A DNA stretch of 64,000 bases from Pseudomonadota bacterium (GCA_020161975.1 JAIUNP010000001.1:48663-112662), one strand, 5' to 3'; positions 50,769 to 62,662 are shown, numbered from the stretch's first letter. A program made the numbers and translations. Notes: generated by a model from the letters alone, not told the origin.

Positions 50769-52592
50769 ATGAGTGCTGAAACCGCCGCCCACGCCGCAAG
50801 CCACGGTGTTGATATCCTGCCCGTTGTGGTGCTTCTGGGGGCTGCGGTGGTCGCTGTGCCACTCTTCAAGCGGCTGGGGCTTGGCTCCGTGCTTGGCTAT
50901 CTGGCGGCGGGCCTTGCCATCGGCCCCTTTGGCCTGAAATTCATCGATGATGCCCAGTCCATTCTGCATGTCGCTGAACTCGGCGTCGTCATGTTCCTGT
51001 TCATCATTGGCCTTGAAATGCAGCCCTCGCGGTTATGGTCCATGCGCGGGGAAATTTTTGGCCTCGGTCTGGCGCAGGCCGGCGCCTGTGCGGCGCTTCT
51101 GACGCTGGTCGGTCTGGCGCTTGGCTATCCCGTGGCGCAAAGCTTCGTGGCAGGCGCGGGCTTCGTGCTGACCTCCACCGCGATTGTGATGCAGATGCTC
51201 GAAGAGCGCCATGCGCTCGGAACCCCGAACGGGCGGCGTATTATTTCCATCCTTCTGTTTGAGGATCTGGCGATTGTGCCGCTTCTGGCGCTTGTCGCCT
51301 TTCTCGCCCCCGGCGGCGCGGAAACGACGCTGGCCGACCGTCTGACGGGTGTCGCCATCGGTCTTGGCTCCATTCTGGCGCTGGTTCTGGCCGGGCGCTA
51401 TCTGCTCGACCCGATGTTTCGCCTGCTCGGCAAGGCGCGCGCTCGTGAGGTGATGACGGCGGCCGCTCTCTTTGTGGTACTCGGAGCAGCCCTTGCCATG
51501 CAAAAAGGCGGGCTATCCATGGCCATGGGAGCCTTTCTGGCGGGTGTTCTGCTCTCGGAATCCTCCTTCCGTCACCAGTTGGAAGCCGATGTGGAACCGT
51601 TTCGCGGCATTCTGCTCGGCCTCTTTTTCCTCGGCGTCGGCATGTCGCTCAATCTATCTGTGATCGCTGATAACTGGCAGCTGATCGCCGTGGCCGTGAT
51701 CGCTTACATGATCCTGAAAATCGCGGCGATCTACGTCATCGCCCGGCTGTTCAATGCGCCGCATCGCGAGGCGGTGGAGCGCGCGGTGTTGATGGCGCAG
51801 GGCGGGGAATTCGCCTTCGTGCTTTATGCGGCGGCCAGCGCGGCGGGGATTATCGACGGGGAGGGGCATGCCATGCTGACGGCGACGATCATCGTCTCCA
51901 TGGCGCTGACGCCGCTTCTCGTCATGGCGCATGACCGTCTGATGCCGCGTCAGGCCGTTTCCATGGATGGCGTCGAGGTGGTCGATCACGAGCGTGCCTC
52001 GGTGCTTCTCATCGGCTTCGGGCGTGTCGGCCAGATCGTCAGCCAGCCTTTGCTTGGGCGGGCCTGCTCCATCACCATCATCGAGACCGATACGGATGGG
52101 ATTCGCGATGCCAAGGAGTTCGGCTTCAAGGTGCATTATGGTGATGGATCGCGGCTCGACATCCTGCATGCGGCGGGGGCAGGCGAGGCGCGTGTCGTCA
52201 TAGTGGCCGTGGATGACAAAGAAGCCTCGCTCAAGATCGTGGAACTGATGAAGGCCGAATTCCCGCTGGTGCCGGTCATTGCGCGCGCCTTTGATCGGGC
52301 GCACGCGCTGGAACTGACCCATGCGGGGGTGGACTTCCAGCTGCGTGAGACGTTTGAAACCTCGCTGGTTCTGGCGGAAAAAGCGCTGGAACTGATGGAT
52401 GTGGACGAAGAGGAACGCGCCGCCACCATGGCCGACATTCGCCGCCGCGACAGCGAACGCTTTGCCAATGAACTGGCGGGCGGTCTGGATGCGGGCAGGC
52501 CTCTGATCTATGGCAATGCCCCGCGTCGGGCCTCCGATCAGCCGCTTCCGGACGATGCCGAGGGCGTGCCCTCAGTGCAGACGCCACACTAG
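50769..52592 (+). CDS. Monovalent cation:proton antiporter, CPA2 family (Kef/YbaL-like)
   Basis: A 607-residue inner-membrane protein. About 12 membrane segments occupy residues ~15-390 (LGSVLGYLAAGLAIGPFGLK, LGVVMFLFIIGLEM, SFVAGAGFVLTSTAIVMQML). They are followed by a RCK/TrkA-N nucleotide-binding domain (VLLIGFGRVGQIVSQPLL, ETDTDGIRDAKEFGFKVHYG). The short tail lacks an obvious TrkA-C domain. It probably exchanges K+ or Na+ for H+. KefF/KefG-type flavodoxin partners are not adjacent. Confidence 0.9.
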   Translation: MSAETAAHAASHGVDILPVVVLLGAAVVAVPLFKRLGLGSVLGYLAAGLAIGPFGLKFIDDAQSILHVAELGVVMFLFIIGLEMQPSRLWSMRGEIFGLGLAQAGACAALLTLVGLALGYPVAQSFVAGAGFVLTSTAIVMQMLEERHALGTPNGRRIISILLFEDLAIVPLLALVAFLAPGGAETTLADRLTGVAIGLGSILALVLAGRYLLDPMFRLLGKARAREVMTAAALFVVLGAALAMQKGGLSMAMGAFLAGVLLSESSFRHQLEADVEPFRGILLGLFFLGVGMSLNLSVIADNWQLIAVAVIAYMILKIAAIYVIARLFNAPHREAVERAVLMAQGGEFAFVLYAAASAAGIIDGEGHAMLTATIIVSMALTPLLVMAHDRLMPRQAVSMDGVEVVDHERASVLLIGFGRVGQIVSQPLLGRACSITIIETDTDGIRDAKEFGFKVHYGDGSRLDILHAAGAGEARVVIVAVDDKEASLKIVELMKAEFPLVPVIARAFDRAHALELTHAGVDFQLRETFETSLVLAEKALELMDVDEEERAATMADIRRRDSERFANELAGGLDAGRPLIYGNAPRRASDQPLPDDAEGVPSVQTPH

Positions 52593-52636
52593 AACATCGC
52601 CTGACGAGGGTTCACCCCTGGAAATATTCTGGCAGT

Positions 52637-54133
52637 TCAGTCGCGGGTCGTGAGGCAGCGGCGAACGCTGTCGCGCCAACCGGCAATCGCGGCCTCCCGC
52701 GTGTCCGCATCCATGCCCGGCTCAAACCGCTGGTCGCGCTGCCAGTGCTTCGCAAAGTCCTCGCGCGCGGGCCAGATCCCGGCACGCGAGGCGGCAAGCC
52801 AGGCGGCGCCAAGGATTGTGGTTTCCAGGAAGACCGGACGGTCGACGGGCGCGGACAGAATGTCGGCCAGCCGCTGCATCGTCCAGTCGGAGGCGACCAT
52901 GCCGCCATCGACGCGAAGAACCGTCTGGCCGTTGTCGCCAGCCCAGTCATGGCGCATGGCTTCAAGGAGGTCGAAGGTCTGGTATGCGACGCTTTCGAGG
53001 GCCGCGCGGGCAAATTCAGCCGGTCCGGTTCCCCGCGTCAGGCCGAAGATCGCGCCGCGTGCTTCTGTGTCCCACCAGGGTGCGCCAAGGCCGGTAAAGG
53101 CCGGCACCAGATAGACACGCTGGTTGGGGTCGGCCTCTTCGGCCAGCGCACTGACATCCGACGCGACGCGGATGAAGCCCAGCTCGTCGCGAAGCCATTG
53201 CACTGCCGCCCCGGCAATGAAGATCGAGCCTTCCAGCGCGTAGGTCGTTTCACCATCCATGCGATAGGCGATGGTCGTCAGCAGCCGGTTGGTGGAGGTC
53301 ACACGGTCTGGGCCCGTATTCAAAAGGGCAAAGCAACCCGTGCCATAGGTGGATTTCATCATGCCGGGCGCAAAGCAGGCATTGCCGATCATCGCGGCCT
53401 GCTGGTCGCCTGCCACGCCGAGGATCGGGATGGCCGCGCCAAACAGCGCCTCGTCGGTGACGCCGAAATCGGCGGCGCAGTCCAGAACCTGCGGCAGCAT
53501 GATGCGCGGAATATCGAGGATCGACAGCAACGCGTCGTCCCAGTCATTGGTTCCGATATTGTAGATAAGCGTACGCGAGGCGTTGGTGGCGTCGGTGACA
53601 TGGCGTTTGCCACCCGTCAGTCGCCAGATGAGGAAACTGTCGATGGTGCCGAAGAGAACCTCGCCCTTTTCGGCGCGCGCCCGCAAGCCGTCGACGTTCT
53701 GCAGCATCCAGGCAAGCTTGGTGCCGGAGAAATAGGGATCGAGCCGAAGCCCGGTCTTTTCGGTGAAGAGCGGTTCCAGTCCCCTCTGTTTCAGGCTGTC
53801 GCAGAGCTGCGCGCCGCGTCGGTCCTGCCAGACAACGGCGCGGTAGAGCGCTTCACCCGTTACCGCGTCCCAGACGACGGTCGTTTCCCGCTGGTTGGTG
53901 ATGCCGATAGCGGAAATGCCGGTTGCGGGAATGCCCGCATCGGCCAGCGCCAGCCGGATTGTCTCCAGAACGCTCTGCCAGATGTCTTCGGCATTGTGTT
54001 CGACCCAGCCCGATACCGGGAAATACTGCGGAAACTCGCGCTGCCCCCGTCCGACAACCTGCATGCTGCGGTCGAAGACTATGGACCGGGTGGACGTCGT
54101 TCCCTGATCTATCGCCAGAATGTAACCGCTCAT
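52637..54133 (-). CDS. glpK: Glycerol kinase
   Basis: A 498-residue FGGY kinase that converts glycerol to glycerol-3-phosphate. Features are [18 protein letters not shown] (phosphate 1), [25 protein letters not shown], and [15 protein letters not shown] near the C-terminus. The ATG at 54133 follows GAGGGAGTTCGGTTG. It is the final gene of the glycerol operon, 99 bp after glpV. Confidence 0.96.
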   Translation of the reverse strand: MSGYILAIDQGTTSTRSIVFDRSMQVVGRGQREFPQYFPVSGWVEHNAEDIWQSVLETIRLALADAGIPATGISAIGITNQRETTVVWDAVTGEALYRAVVWQDRRGAQLCDSLKQRGLEPLFTEKTGLRLDPYFSGTKLAWMLQNVDGLRARAEKGEVLFGTIDSFLIWRLTGGKRHVTDATNASRTLIYNIGTNDWDDALLSILDIPRIMLPQVLDCAADFGVTDEALFGAAIPILGVAGDQQAAMIGNACFAPGMMKSTYGTGCFALLNTGPDRVTSTNRLLTTIAYRMDGETTYALEGSIFIAGAAVQWLRDELGFIRVASDVSALAEEADPNQRVYLVPAFTGLGAPWWDTEARGAIFGLTRGTGPAEFARAALESVAYQTFDLLEAMRHDWAGDNGQTVLRVDGGMVASDWTMQRLADILSAPVDRPVFLETTILGAAWLAASRAGIWPAREDFAKHWQRDQRFEPGMDADTREAAIAGWRDSVRRCLTTRD

Positions 54134-54232
54134 CAACCGAACTCCCTCACATCATGGTGGAAGCCGGAGCAGCAGGGGGCATCGGTGAAGATACCCGCCA
54201 AAGCGCCGCCCCGGCTGTTGTCGTCTTACATC

Positions 54233-55954
54233 TTACTTCTGCCAGCTCTTGACCAGCTCGTCATAATTGACGGTGATCGGCTTTTCCTTCTCGTTGGCAA
54301 TCTTCAGCTGCGGCGCAAGGTTGCCCTTCGAAGTGGCATCCTTGTTCCAGTATGCGAGGTCGTGCTCCTCGGCGAGCTTCGGACCGGCATCACCCTGCAC
54401 GCCAGCCTTCTCGATGCGGGCCAGAACCTTTTCCTGGGCTTCGCAAAGCGAATCCATGGCCGCCTGGGCCGTCTTGGCGCCGGACGATGCATCACCGATG
54501 GCCTGCCACCACAGTTGGGCAAGCTTCGGATAGTCCGGAACGTTGGTGCCGGTCGGCGACCACTGGACGCGGGCGGGCGAACGGTAAAACTCAATCAGGC
54601 CGCCGAGCTTTGCAGCGCGATCCGTGAAGCTCTTGTGGTGGATCGTGGAGTCACGAATGAAGGTGAGACCCACGTGGCTCTTCTTCACGTCAACCGTCTT
54701 CGAGGTGACGAACTGGGCATAGAGCCAGGCCGCCTTGGCGTTCTTGTCCGGCGTCGAGGTCATCAGCGTCCAGGAACCCACATCCTGATAGCCGAGCTTC
54801 ATGCCGTCCTTCCAGTAAACGCCGTGCGGTGAGGGTGCCACGCGCCACTTCGGCGAGCCATCCTCGTTGACGACCGGCAAGCCGGGCTTGGCCATATCGG
54901 CGGTGAAGGCGGTGTACCAGAAGATCTGCTGGGCGATATTGCCCTGTGACGGAACCGGGCCGCTTTCGGAGAAGGTCATGCCCTGAGCTTCCGGCGGGGC
55001 ATACTTCTTCAGCCATTCGAGATACTTCTCGATGGAGTAGACGGAGGCCGGGCCGTTAGTATCGCCGCCGCGCGCCACGCAAGAACCGACCGGCTGCGAC
55101 TTGTCGTTGACCTTGATGCCCCATTCGTCGACGGGCAGGCCGTTCGGCAGGCCCTTGTCACCATTGCCCGCCATGGAAAGCCAGGCGTCGGTAAAGCGCC
55201 AGCCGAGCGACGGGTCCTTCTTGCCGTAGTCCATATGGCCGAAGACCTTCTTGCCGGCGACATCGCGACCGGTGAAGAATTCGGCAATGTCTTCATAGGC
55301 CGACCAGTTGACCGGAACGCCCAGGTCATAACCATACTTGGCCTTGAAATCGGCCTTGTTCTTTTCGTCGTTGAACCAGTCGTAACGGAACCAGTAAAGG
55401 TTGGCGAACTGCTGGTCGGGCAGCTGGTAGAGCTTCTTGTCCGGAGCCGTGGTGAAGGATGCGCCGATGAAGTCCTTCAGGTCGAGGTTCGGGTTGGTAA
55501 CGTCCTTGCCTTCATTGGCCATGAAATCGGTCAGGTTGCGGACCTGCTTGTAGCGCCAATGCGTGCCGATGAGATCGCTGTCGTTGACCCAGCCGTCATA
55601 AAGGTTCTGGCCGGTCTGCATCTGGGTCTGGATCTTTTCGACGACGTCACCTTCCTGGATGAGGTCGTGCGTCACCTTGATGCCGGTGATGGCGGTAAAG
55701 GCCGGGGCCAGAACCTTGGCTTCATATTCATGCGTGGTCAGCGATTCGGAGACCACCTTGATCTCCATGCCCGAAAACGGCTTTGCCGCATCGACGAACC
55801 ATTGCAGTTCCTTTTCCTGCTCGGCACGCGAAAGCGACGAAAGATCGCCGATTTCCTTGTCGAGGAACTGCTTCGCCTCGTCCATCCCGGCAAAGGCAGT
55901 GCCGGCCATTGCCAGCAGCACTGCTGCCGTCGTTGTCAGTAGATTCCGTCGCAT
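54233..55954 (-). CDS. glpV: Glycerol ABC transporter periplasmic binding protein
   Basis: A 573-residue extracellular solute-binding protein with signal MRRNLLTTTAAVLLAMAGTA ending FAG. The mature part includes GMEIKVVSESLTTHEYEAKV, NLYDGWVNDSDLIGTHWRY and PDQQFANLYWFRYDWF. The length and the operon position after GlpU match GlpV of the rhizobial GlpSTPQUV importer. It delivers glycerol to GlpP/GlpQ. Confidence 0.92.
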   Translation of the reverse strand: MRRNLLTTTAAVLLAMAGTAFAGMDEAKQFLDKEIGDLSSLSRAEQEKELQWFVDAAKPFSGMEIKVVSESLTTHEYEAKVLAPAFTAITGIKVTHDLIQEGDVVEKIQTQMQTGQNLYDGWVNDSDLIGTHWRYKQVRNLTDFMANEGKDVTNPNLDLKDFIGASFTTAPDKKLYQLPDQQFANLYWFRYDWFNDEKNKADFKAKYGYDLGVPVNWSAYEDIAEFFTGRDVAGKKVFGHMDYGKKDPSLGWRFTDAWLSMAGNGDKGLPNGLPVDEWGIKVNDKSQPVGSCVARGGDTNGPASVYSIEKYLEWLKKYAPPEAQGMTFSESGPVPSQGNIAQQIFWYTAFTADMAKPGLPVVNEDGSPKWRVAPSPHGVYWKDGMKLGYQDVGSWTLMTSTPDKNAKAAWLYAQFVTSKTVDVKKSHVGLTFIRDSTIHHKSFTDRAAKLGGLIEFYRSPARVQWSPTGTNVPDYPKLAQLWWQAIGDASSGAKTAQAAMDSLCEAQEKVLARIEKAGVQGDAGPKLAEEHDLAYWNKDATSKGNLAPQLKIANEKEKPITVNYDELVKSWQK

Positions 55955-56029
55955 GATAGTCCTCCCAAAGGTTGCGAACGTATGAGGTATTCAAGGGGCA
56001 CATCTACTCCGCGCCCCCCTTGTTCTGTC

Positions 56030-56323
56030 CTAAACGAAGCGGAAAACGCCGATGGCGTAGACCAACGAAAGGACGAGAGCCCACCACAGGCCGGGGCCAA
56101 CCAGCCCCAGCCATGCGAGATGAATGAAGGCGCTGCCCAGCAGCGAGATGAACAGGCGATCGCCACGGGTCGTTTCGAAACGCAGGATGCCGTGGCGCGG
56201 CGCGCCGCCCGGCGAGACATATTCCCAAAGGCCCATGCCGAGGATCAGCAGCGCGATGGTGGCGAAGAAGGCAGCCGTCTGCCAGGTCCACGCCATCCAG
56301 GAAAAATCAGGCAGATAAGACAT
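56030..56323 (-). CDS. glpU: Small membrane protein of the glycerol importer (DUF2160)
   Basis: A 97-residue protein with three hydrophobic segments (TAAFFATIALLILGMGLWEY, DRLFISLLGSAFIHLAWLGL, LWWALVLSLVYAIGVF). This is the DUF2160 family, found in rhizobial glp operons between glpQ and glpV. It is needed for the importer in Rhizobium, but its exact role is unclear. It starts 3 bp after glpQ. Confidence 0.9.
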   Translation of the reverse strand: MSYLPDFSWMAWTWQTAAFFATIALLILGMGLWEYVSPGGAPRHGILRFETTRGDRLFISLLGSAFIHLAWLGLVGPGLWWALVLSLVYAIGVFRFV

Positions 56324-56326
56324 GGA

Positions 56327-57178
<852 letters not shown>

Positions 57179-57181
57179 GGC

Positions 57182-58048
<867 letters not shown>

Positions 58049-58050
58049 GG

Positions 58051-59121
58051 TCAGGCCTCCATCTTCACGCGCCAGGAATCGGCAAAGATGCCGATGGCGG
58101 AGGGATCAAGGCGAATGCCCGCTTCCGCCGGGATTTCATCGTCTTCGGGAACGACAATGGCGATGCGCTGCCCGGCAAAACGGGCGCGTACGATTTTCTG
58201 GCGGCCGATATCCTCGACCTTCTCGATGGAAACCGGCAGGCCACCGCGCTCCAGCTTCACAAATTCCGGGCGAATGCCGAGTTCGACGGAGCCGGAACCG
58301 GTAAGTTTCGGCGCACCGGCCAGCGGCACGGCCATGTCGCCGATCCTCGCGGTCGCCCCCTCGACGGTGACCGGCATGACATTCATGCCCGGCGAACCGA
58401 TGAAATAACCCACGAAGGTATGGCTTGGTCTTTCGAAGAGTTCGGCGGGGGTGCCGATCTGCACGATCTGGCCGTCATACATGACGACGACCTTGTCGGC
58501 GAAGGTCAGCGCTTCGGTCTGGTCATGGGTCACATAGACCATGGTGAAACCCGACTGGCGGTGCAGCCGCTTCAACTGTGAGCGCAGCACCCATTTCATA
58601 TGCGGGTCGATGACCGTCAGCGGTTCGTCGAACAGGATGGCGCTGACATCGGAACGCACCAGCCCGCGCGCCAGCGAGATTTTCTGCTTCTGGTCGGCGG
58701 TCAGTCCGCGCGCCAGGCGTCCGGCCACTTCGCCTAGACCGGTCATTTCGAGGATTTCGTTGACGCGCCGCTCGACGTCGCGCTCCGGCACATTCCGGTT
58801 GCGCAAGGGAAAGGCCAGGTTATCGCGCACCGTCATGGTGTCGTAGACGACGGGAAACTGGAAGACCTGGGCAATGTTGCGGTCTTCGGTGGCGAGATCC
58901 GTGGCATCGGTGCCATCGAAGAAGATGCGCCCCTCGGAGGGGCGGATCAGCCCGGAAATGATGTTCAGCAGCGTGGTCTTGCCGCAGCCGGATGGACCAA
59001 GCAGCGCATAGGCGCCGCCATCTTCCCATTCGTGATGCACTTCCTTCAGGGCATATTCATTGGCCGCGCGCGCTTTCTCGCTGTAGGCGTGGCGGATGTG
59101 ATCGAGCATGATGCGTGCCAT
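58051..59121 (-). CDS. glpT: Glycerol ABC transporter ATP-binding protein
   Basis: A 356-residue MalK-type ATPase with Walker A GPSGCGKTT, a degenerate signature LTADQKQKISLARGL where LSGGQ is expected, Walker B AILFDEPLTVID, and a C-terminal TOBE domain. The altered signature (TADQK) is striking and is shared by the rhizobial GlpT group as far as I recall. The partner GlpS has a canonical LSGGQ. The start at 59121 follows GAGGAGG. Confidence 0.9.
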   Translation of the reverse strand: MARIMLDHIRHAYSEKARAANEYALKEVHHEWEDGGAYALLGPSGCGKTTLLNIISGLIRPSEGRIFFDGTDATDLATEDRNIAQVFQFPVVYDTMTVRDNLAFPLRNRNVPERDVERRVNEILEMTGLGEVAGRLARGLTADQKQKISLARGLVRSDVSAILFDEPLTVIDPHMKWVLRSQLKRLHRQSGFTMVYVTHDQTEALTFADKVVVMYDGQIVQIGTPAELFERPSHTFVGYFIGSPGMNVMPVTVEGATARIGDMAVPLAGAPKLTGSGSVELGIRPEFVKLERGGLPVSIEKVEDIGRQKIVRARFAGQRIAIVVPEDDEIPAEAGIRLDPSAIGIFADSWRVKMEA

Positions 59122-59131
59122 GTCTTCCTCC

Positions 59132-60214
59132 TCAAGCTCCGCCCATCGGCGGCGTGGAGATGGCCCGGCCTGCACCGTCAAAGGCCATCAGGTGCCGTGT
59201 ATCGAGATAAAGGTCGATCTCCAGATCCGGCTCGATGTTGTGAATGCCATGCGCCAGCATCACCCAGCGCTGGCCCGCGTAATCGATGTGGACGAAGCTT
59301 TCCGAACCGGCGATTTCCGAAATGGTGGTTCGGGCTTTCAGGTACCGCCGCATCTCGCCTGCCGGTTCCGGGAAAAGATGATGCGGCTGGAAGCCGATGG
59401 TCACCGGCCCGTCCGGCACGCCGGCAAGATGCGCGGGCACATTGACCACGGTCATCTGCCCGTGCTGGAAACGCCCGTCGGCTTTGACCACTTCCAGCGT
59501 GTTGAGCGGCGGATCGGCGAAGGTCCGCGCCGTGGTCAGGTCAACCGGGTAACGGTAGATGTCGATGGTCCTGCCGAATTGCGTGATCCGCCCTTCGCTC
59601 AAGGTCGCGGTATTGCCGCCGAGCAACAGGGCTTCGGAGGGTTCCGTGGTCGCATAGACGAAAATCGCCCCGGATTCGGAAAAGATACGCGGCAGTTCCT
59701 CGCGCAGTTCCTCGCGCAGCTTGTAGTCGAGATTGGCCAGCGGTTCGTCCAGCAGAACCAGATTGGCATTCTTGACGATGGCGCGGGCCAGAGCGGTGCG
59801 CTGCTGCTGGCCGCCGGAGAGACTGAGCGGGGTGCGTTCCAGATAGGGCGTCAGCTTCAGGAGATCGGCGGCCTTGCGGACCTCGCGGTCGACGGTGGCC
59901 GCATCCTTGCCGGTAATCCGCATGGGCGAGGCGATGTTCTCATAGACGGTCATTGCCGGATAATTGATGAACTGCTGATAGACCATGGCGACGTTGCGCT
60001 TCTGCACAGGCGCGCCGGTCACATCCTCGCCCTCGAAAAGAATCCGCCCCTGGCTTGGCTTATCAAGGCCCGCCATCAGTCGCATCAGCGATGTTTTACC
60101 CGAAAGCGTCGGCCCCAGCAGCACATTCAGGCTGCCACGCTTCAGCGTCAGGTTTGTCGGGTGAACGTGATACACGCCCCCCACCGTCTTTGCGACGTTT
60201 TGCAATTCGAGCAT
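59132..60214 (-). CDS. glpS: Glycerol ABC transporter ATP-binding protein
   Basis: A 360-residue MalK-type ATPase. The Walker A is GPTLSGKTS, an unusual form of GxxxxGKT, with signature [15 protein letters not shown], Walker B LVLLDEPLANLD and a TOBE domain. It has an atypical P-loop but a normal signature, and GlpT the opposite. The pair may therefore make one fully canonical and one degenerate ATP site, as in asymmetric ABC heterodimers. Confidence 0.9.
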   Translation of the reverse strand: MLELQNVAKTVGGVYHVHPTNLTLKRGSLNVLLGPTLSGKTSLMRLMAGLDKPSQGRILFEGEDVTGAPVQKRNVAMVYQQFINYPAMTVYENIASPMRITGKDAATVDREVRKAADLLKLTPYLERTPLSLSGGQQQRTALARAIVKNANLVLLDEPLANLDYKLREELREELPRIFSESGAIFVYATTEPSEALLLGGNTATLSEGRITQFGRTIDIYRYPVDLTTARTFADPPLNTLEVVKADGRFQHGQMTVVNVPAHLAGVPDGPVTIGFQPHHLFPEPAGEMRRYLKARTTISEIAGSESFVHIDYAGQRWVMLAHGIHNIEPDLEIDLYLDTRHLMAFDGAGRAISTPPMGGA

Positions 60215-60247
60215 TCTCGGGCCTCCTCCACCCTCGAAATCAATTTG

Positions 60248-61768
60248 TCAGCCAGCCTTGAGACGACTGCTCAATCCCTCCAGATAGTCCGCCAGTTCCG
60301 CCGCTTCCTCCGGCGACAGGAAAAGCCCCTGTTTGGTGCGCCGCCAAAGGATATCCTCGGCAGAGCCAGCCCATTCCCGCTCGATGAGCCAGCGGACTTC
60401 AATCTCGTAAAGCGTACCGCCAAAGTGGCGGCCGAGAGCCTGTTCGTCGCGGGCATCCGCCAGCATGCGGACCGCATCCCTGCCATAGGCGCGCAACAAC
60501 CTTTCGGCGTGTCTATCGCTGAGGAACGGATAACGCGAACGCAGACGCGCCAGTTCCTCGTCAAATGCCTGGGGGGCGAAATCGCCGCCGGGCAGGTGCG
60601 TTCCTGCCGTCCAGGGCGCGCCTTTGACGCCAATCGCCTCGCCGATCTTTTCCAGCGCATGCTCGGCCAGCCGCCGGTAGGTCGTCAGCTTGCCGCCGAA
60701 GACATTGAGCAGCGGCGCGACCGAGGCATTGCCTTCGGCAACCAGCACGTAATCACGCGTCGCTTCCTGCGCCTTCGAGGCTCCGTCATCAAAGAGCGGG
60801 CGCACACCGGAATAGGTCCATACGATGTCTTCAGGCCGCACCGGCTCGGCAAAATAATCGCTCGCCGCCGCGCACAGATAATCGATCTCGGTGGGCGTGA
60901 TGGCAACCGAGCGCGGATCGCTGGTGTAGTCCCGGTCCGTCGTGCCGATCAGGGTGAAATCACCCTCATAGGGAATGGCGAACATGATACGCCCATCCGG
61001 ATTCTGGAAGAAATAGGCGCGCTCGTCATTGAACTTGCGGCGCACGACGATATGGCTGCCCTGAACCAGACGCACGTTATGGACATTGTTGCGGCCAAGC
61101 ACTCCGGCCAGAACGCCATCCACCCAGGGACCGGCGGCGTTGATCAACATGCGGGCGCAGTAAACCGTGATGACGCCTGCGCCATTGCGCGTTTCGATAT
61201 GCCAGACGTCGCCATCCCGATGAACGGAAACGACCTGTGTGCGGTTGAGAATGAGCGCGCCGCGATCTGCCGCGTCACGGGCATTGAGGACCACGAGGCG
61301 GGCATCATCCACCCAGCCATCGGAATATTCGAAGGCCTTGGCAAAGAGGGGCTTGAGCGGACGCCCGGCCGGGTCCTGGCGAAGATCGAGGGTACGGGTC
61401 GTCGGCAGGAGCTTTCGCCCGCCCAGATGGTCGTAAATGAAAAGGCCAAGCCGCACGAGCCAGGCCGGACGCACGCCACCCCTCTGGAAGGGCAGGACAA
61501 AGCGCATCGGCCAGATGATGTGCGGTGCCATGGCCCAAAGCACTTCGCGCTCCATCAGCGCTTCGCGAACAAGGCGAAACTCGTAATGCTCCAGATAGCG
61601 CAAGCCACCATGAATGAGTTTTGTCGACATGGACGACGTGCCGGACGCCAGATCGCGCATCTCGGCCAGCGCAACGGAATAACCGCGACCCACAGCGTCG
61701 CGGGCAATGCCGCAACCGTTAATGCCGCCGCCAATCACAAACAGATCGAAAATCTTGTCGTCTGGCAT
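60248..61768 (-). CDS. glpD: Aerobic glycerol-3-phosphate dehydrogenase
   Basis: A 506-residue membrane-associated flavoenzyme that oxidises glycerol-3-phosphate to dihydroxyacetone phosphate and feeds electrons to quinone. The FAD motif is DLFVIGGGINGCGIARDA. It also has SSMSTKLIHGGLRYLEHYEF, INAAGPWVDGVL, TDRDYTSDP and VFGGKLTTYRRLAE. GGGGAGGCACC precedes the ATG at 61768. It is the first structural gene of the glycerol operon. Confidence 0.96.
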   Translation of the reverse strand: MPDDKIFDLFVIGGGINGCGIARDAVGRGYSVALAEMRDLASGTSSMSTKLIHGGLRYLEHYEFRLVREALMEREVLWAMAPHIIWPMRFVLPFQRGGVRPAWLVRLGLFIYDHLGGRKLLPTTRTLDLRQDPAGRPLKPLFAKAFEYSDGWVDDARLVVLNARDAADRGALILNRTQVVSVHRDGDVWHIETRNGAGVITVYCARMLINAAGPWVDGVLAGVLGRNNVHNVRLVQGSHIVVRRKFNDERAYFFQNPDGRIMFAIPYEGDFTLIGTTDRDYTSDPRSVAITPTEIDYLCAAASDYFAEPVRPEDIVWTYSGVRPLFDDGASKAQEATRDYVLVAEGNASVAPLLNVFGGKLTTYRRLAEHALEKIGEAIGVKGAPWTAGTHLPGGDFAPQAFDEELARLRSRYPFLSDRHAERLLRAYGRDAVRMLADARDEQALGRHFGGTLYEIEVRWLIEREWAGSAEDILWRRTKQGLFLSPEEAAELADYLEGLSSRLKAG

Positions 61769-61824
61769 GGTGCCTCCCCGCACGGTAACCGACGCGCATT
61801 CGCTCTCTTTTGAAAGCTGACGAC

Positions 61825-61853
61825 ATATGATGTGAATGCAAAACGAATGTCAA
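61825..61853 (-). promoter_or_regulatory. Predicted promoter ahead of glpD
   Basis: On the minus strand TTGACA (61848-61853) and TCATAT (61825-61830) are 17 bp apart. TTCG motifs lie within and just before the -35 region (ATTCGTTTTG, CTTCGATTG) and resemble DeoR-type half-sites, so GlpR could act here as well as at its own promoter. Confidence 0.5.
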
Positions 61854-61886
61854 TCGAAGAAATACGCACCTTTTCATTTTCAACTT

Positions 61887-62651
61887 TCAGGCGTTGGTCT
61901 CAATCAGGCGCACGTCGTTCTCAAGGCAGACATTGCGAATTCGCTCGCTCGGACAGCGGTCCGTAATGAAGGTGTGAACCTGTGAAATATGCCCGATCTT
62001 GACCGGCGCGGTGCGTTCGAATTTCGAAGAATCCGAAACCAGAATTACATGGCGGGCGTTGGACATGATGGCCTGGGCGACTTTCACTTCGCGGAAGTCG
62101 AAGTCGAGAAGAACGCCATCCTCATCGATGGCCGAAACGCCGATCACGGCGAAATCCACCTTGAACTGACGGATGAAATCGACGGCGGCCTCGCCGACAA
62201 TCCCGCCGTCGGAATGGCGCACCACACCGCCGGCAATCACCACCTCAATGCCGGGTGAAAGTCTCAAGCGATTGGCAACATTGACATTATTGGTAATCAC
62301 CATCAAGCCGCGATGTTCAAGAAGCGCTTCGCCAACCGCTTCAGTCGTGGTGCCGATGTTGATGAAGAGAGAGGAGTTGTCGGGAATAATGCCCGCAGCG
62401 GTTCGGCCAATGGCCTGCTTCTCGGCGGCGGCAATCGCCCGACGCGCCTCATACTGCACATTCTCGTTACCGGTCGGGAAAACGGCCCCGCCATGCACAC
62501 GGGTGAGCGCGCGTGAATCGCACAGATCATTGAGATCCTTGCGGATCGTCTGCGGGGTGACGGAAAAGCGCGCCGCCAGTTCGTCGACGGTCACGCGACC
62601 ATTGGCCTTGGCAATCGCCAGAATATCGTCCTGTCGGGGCGTTAGCAGCAT
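61887..62651 (-). CDS. glpR: DeoR-family repressor of the glycerol operon
   Basis: A 254-residue DeoR regulator. The N-terminal winged helix-turn-helix reads LTPRQDDILAIAKANGRVTV, DELAARFSVTPQTIRKDLND. The sugar-phosphate-isomerase-like effector domain has FINIGTTTEAVGEAL, VNVANRLRLSPGIEVVIAGG, and HVILVSDSSKFERTAPVKIG. It begins the glycerol gene group, and glycerol-3-phosphate is the expected inducer. GGAGGATGGA precedes the ATG. Confidence 0.94.
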   Translation of the reverse strand: MLLTPRQDDILAIAKANGRVTVDELAARFSVTPQTIRKDLNDLCDSRALTRVHGGAVFPTGNENVQYEARRAIAAAEKQAIGRTAAGIIPDNSSLFINIGTTTEAVGEALLEHRGLMVITNNVNVANRLRLSPGIEVVIAGGVVRHSDGGIVGEAAVDFIRQFKVDFAVIGVSAIDEDGVLLDFDFREVKVAQAIMSNARHVILVSDSSKFERTAPVKIGHISQVHTFITDRCPSERIRNVCLENDVRLIETNA

Positions 62652-62662
62652 TCCATCCTCCT

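Noticed and set aside
59108..61813. 901-codon plus-strand frame opposite glpS and glpD
   Set aside because: Antisense shadow of two well-supported genes. No ribosome site and no recognisable domain.
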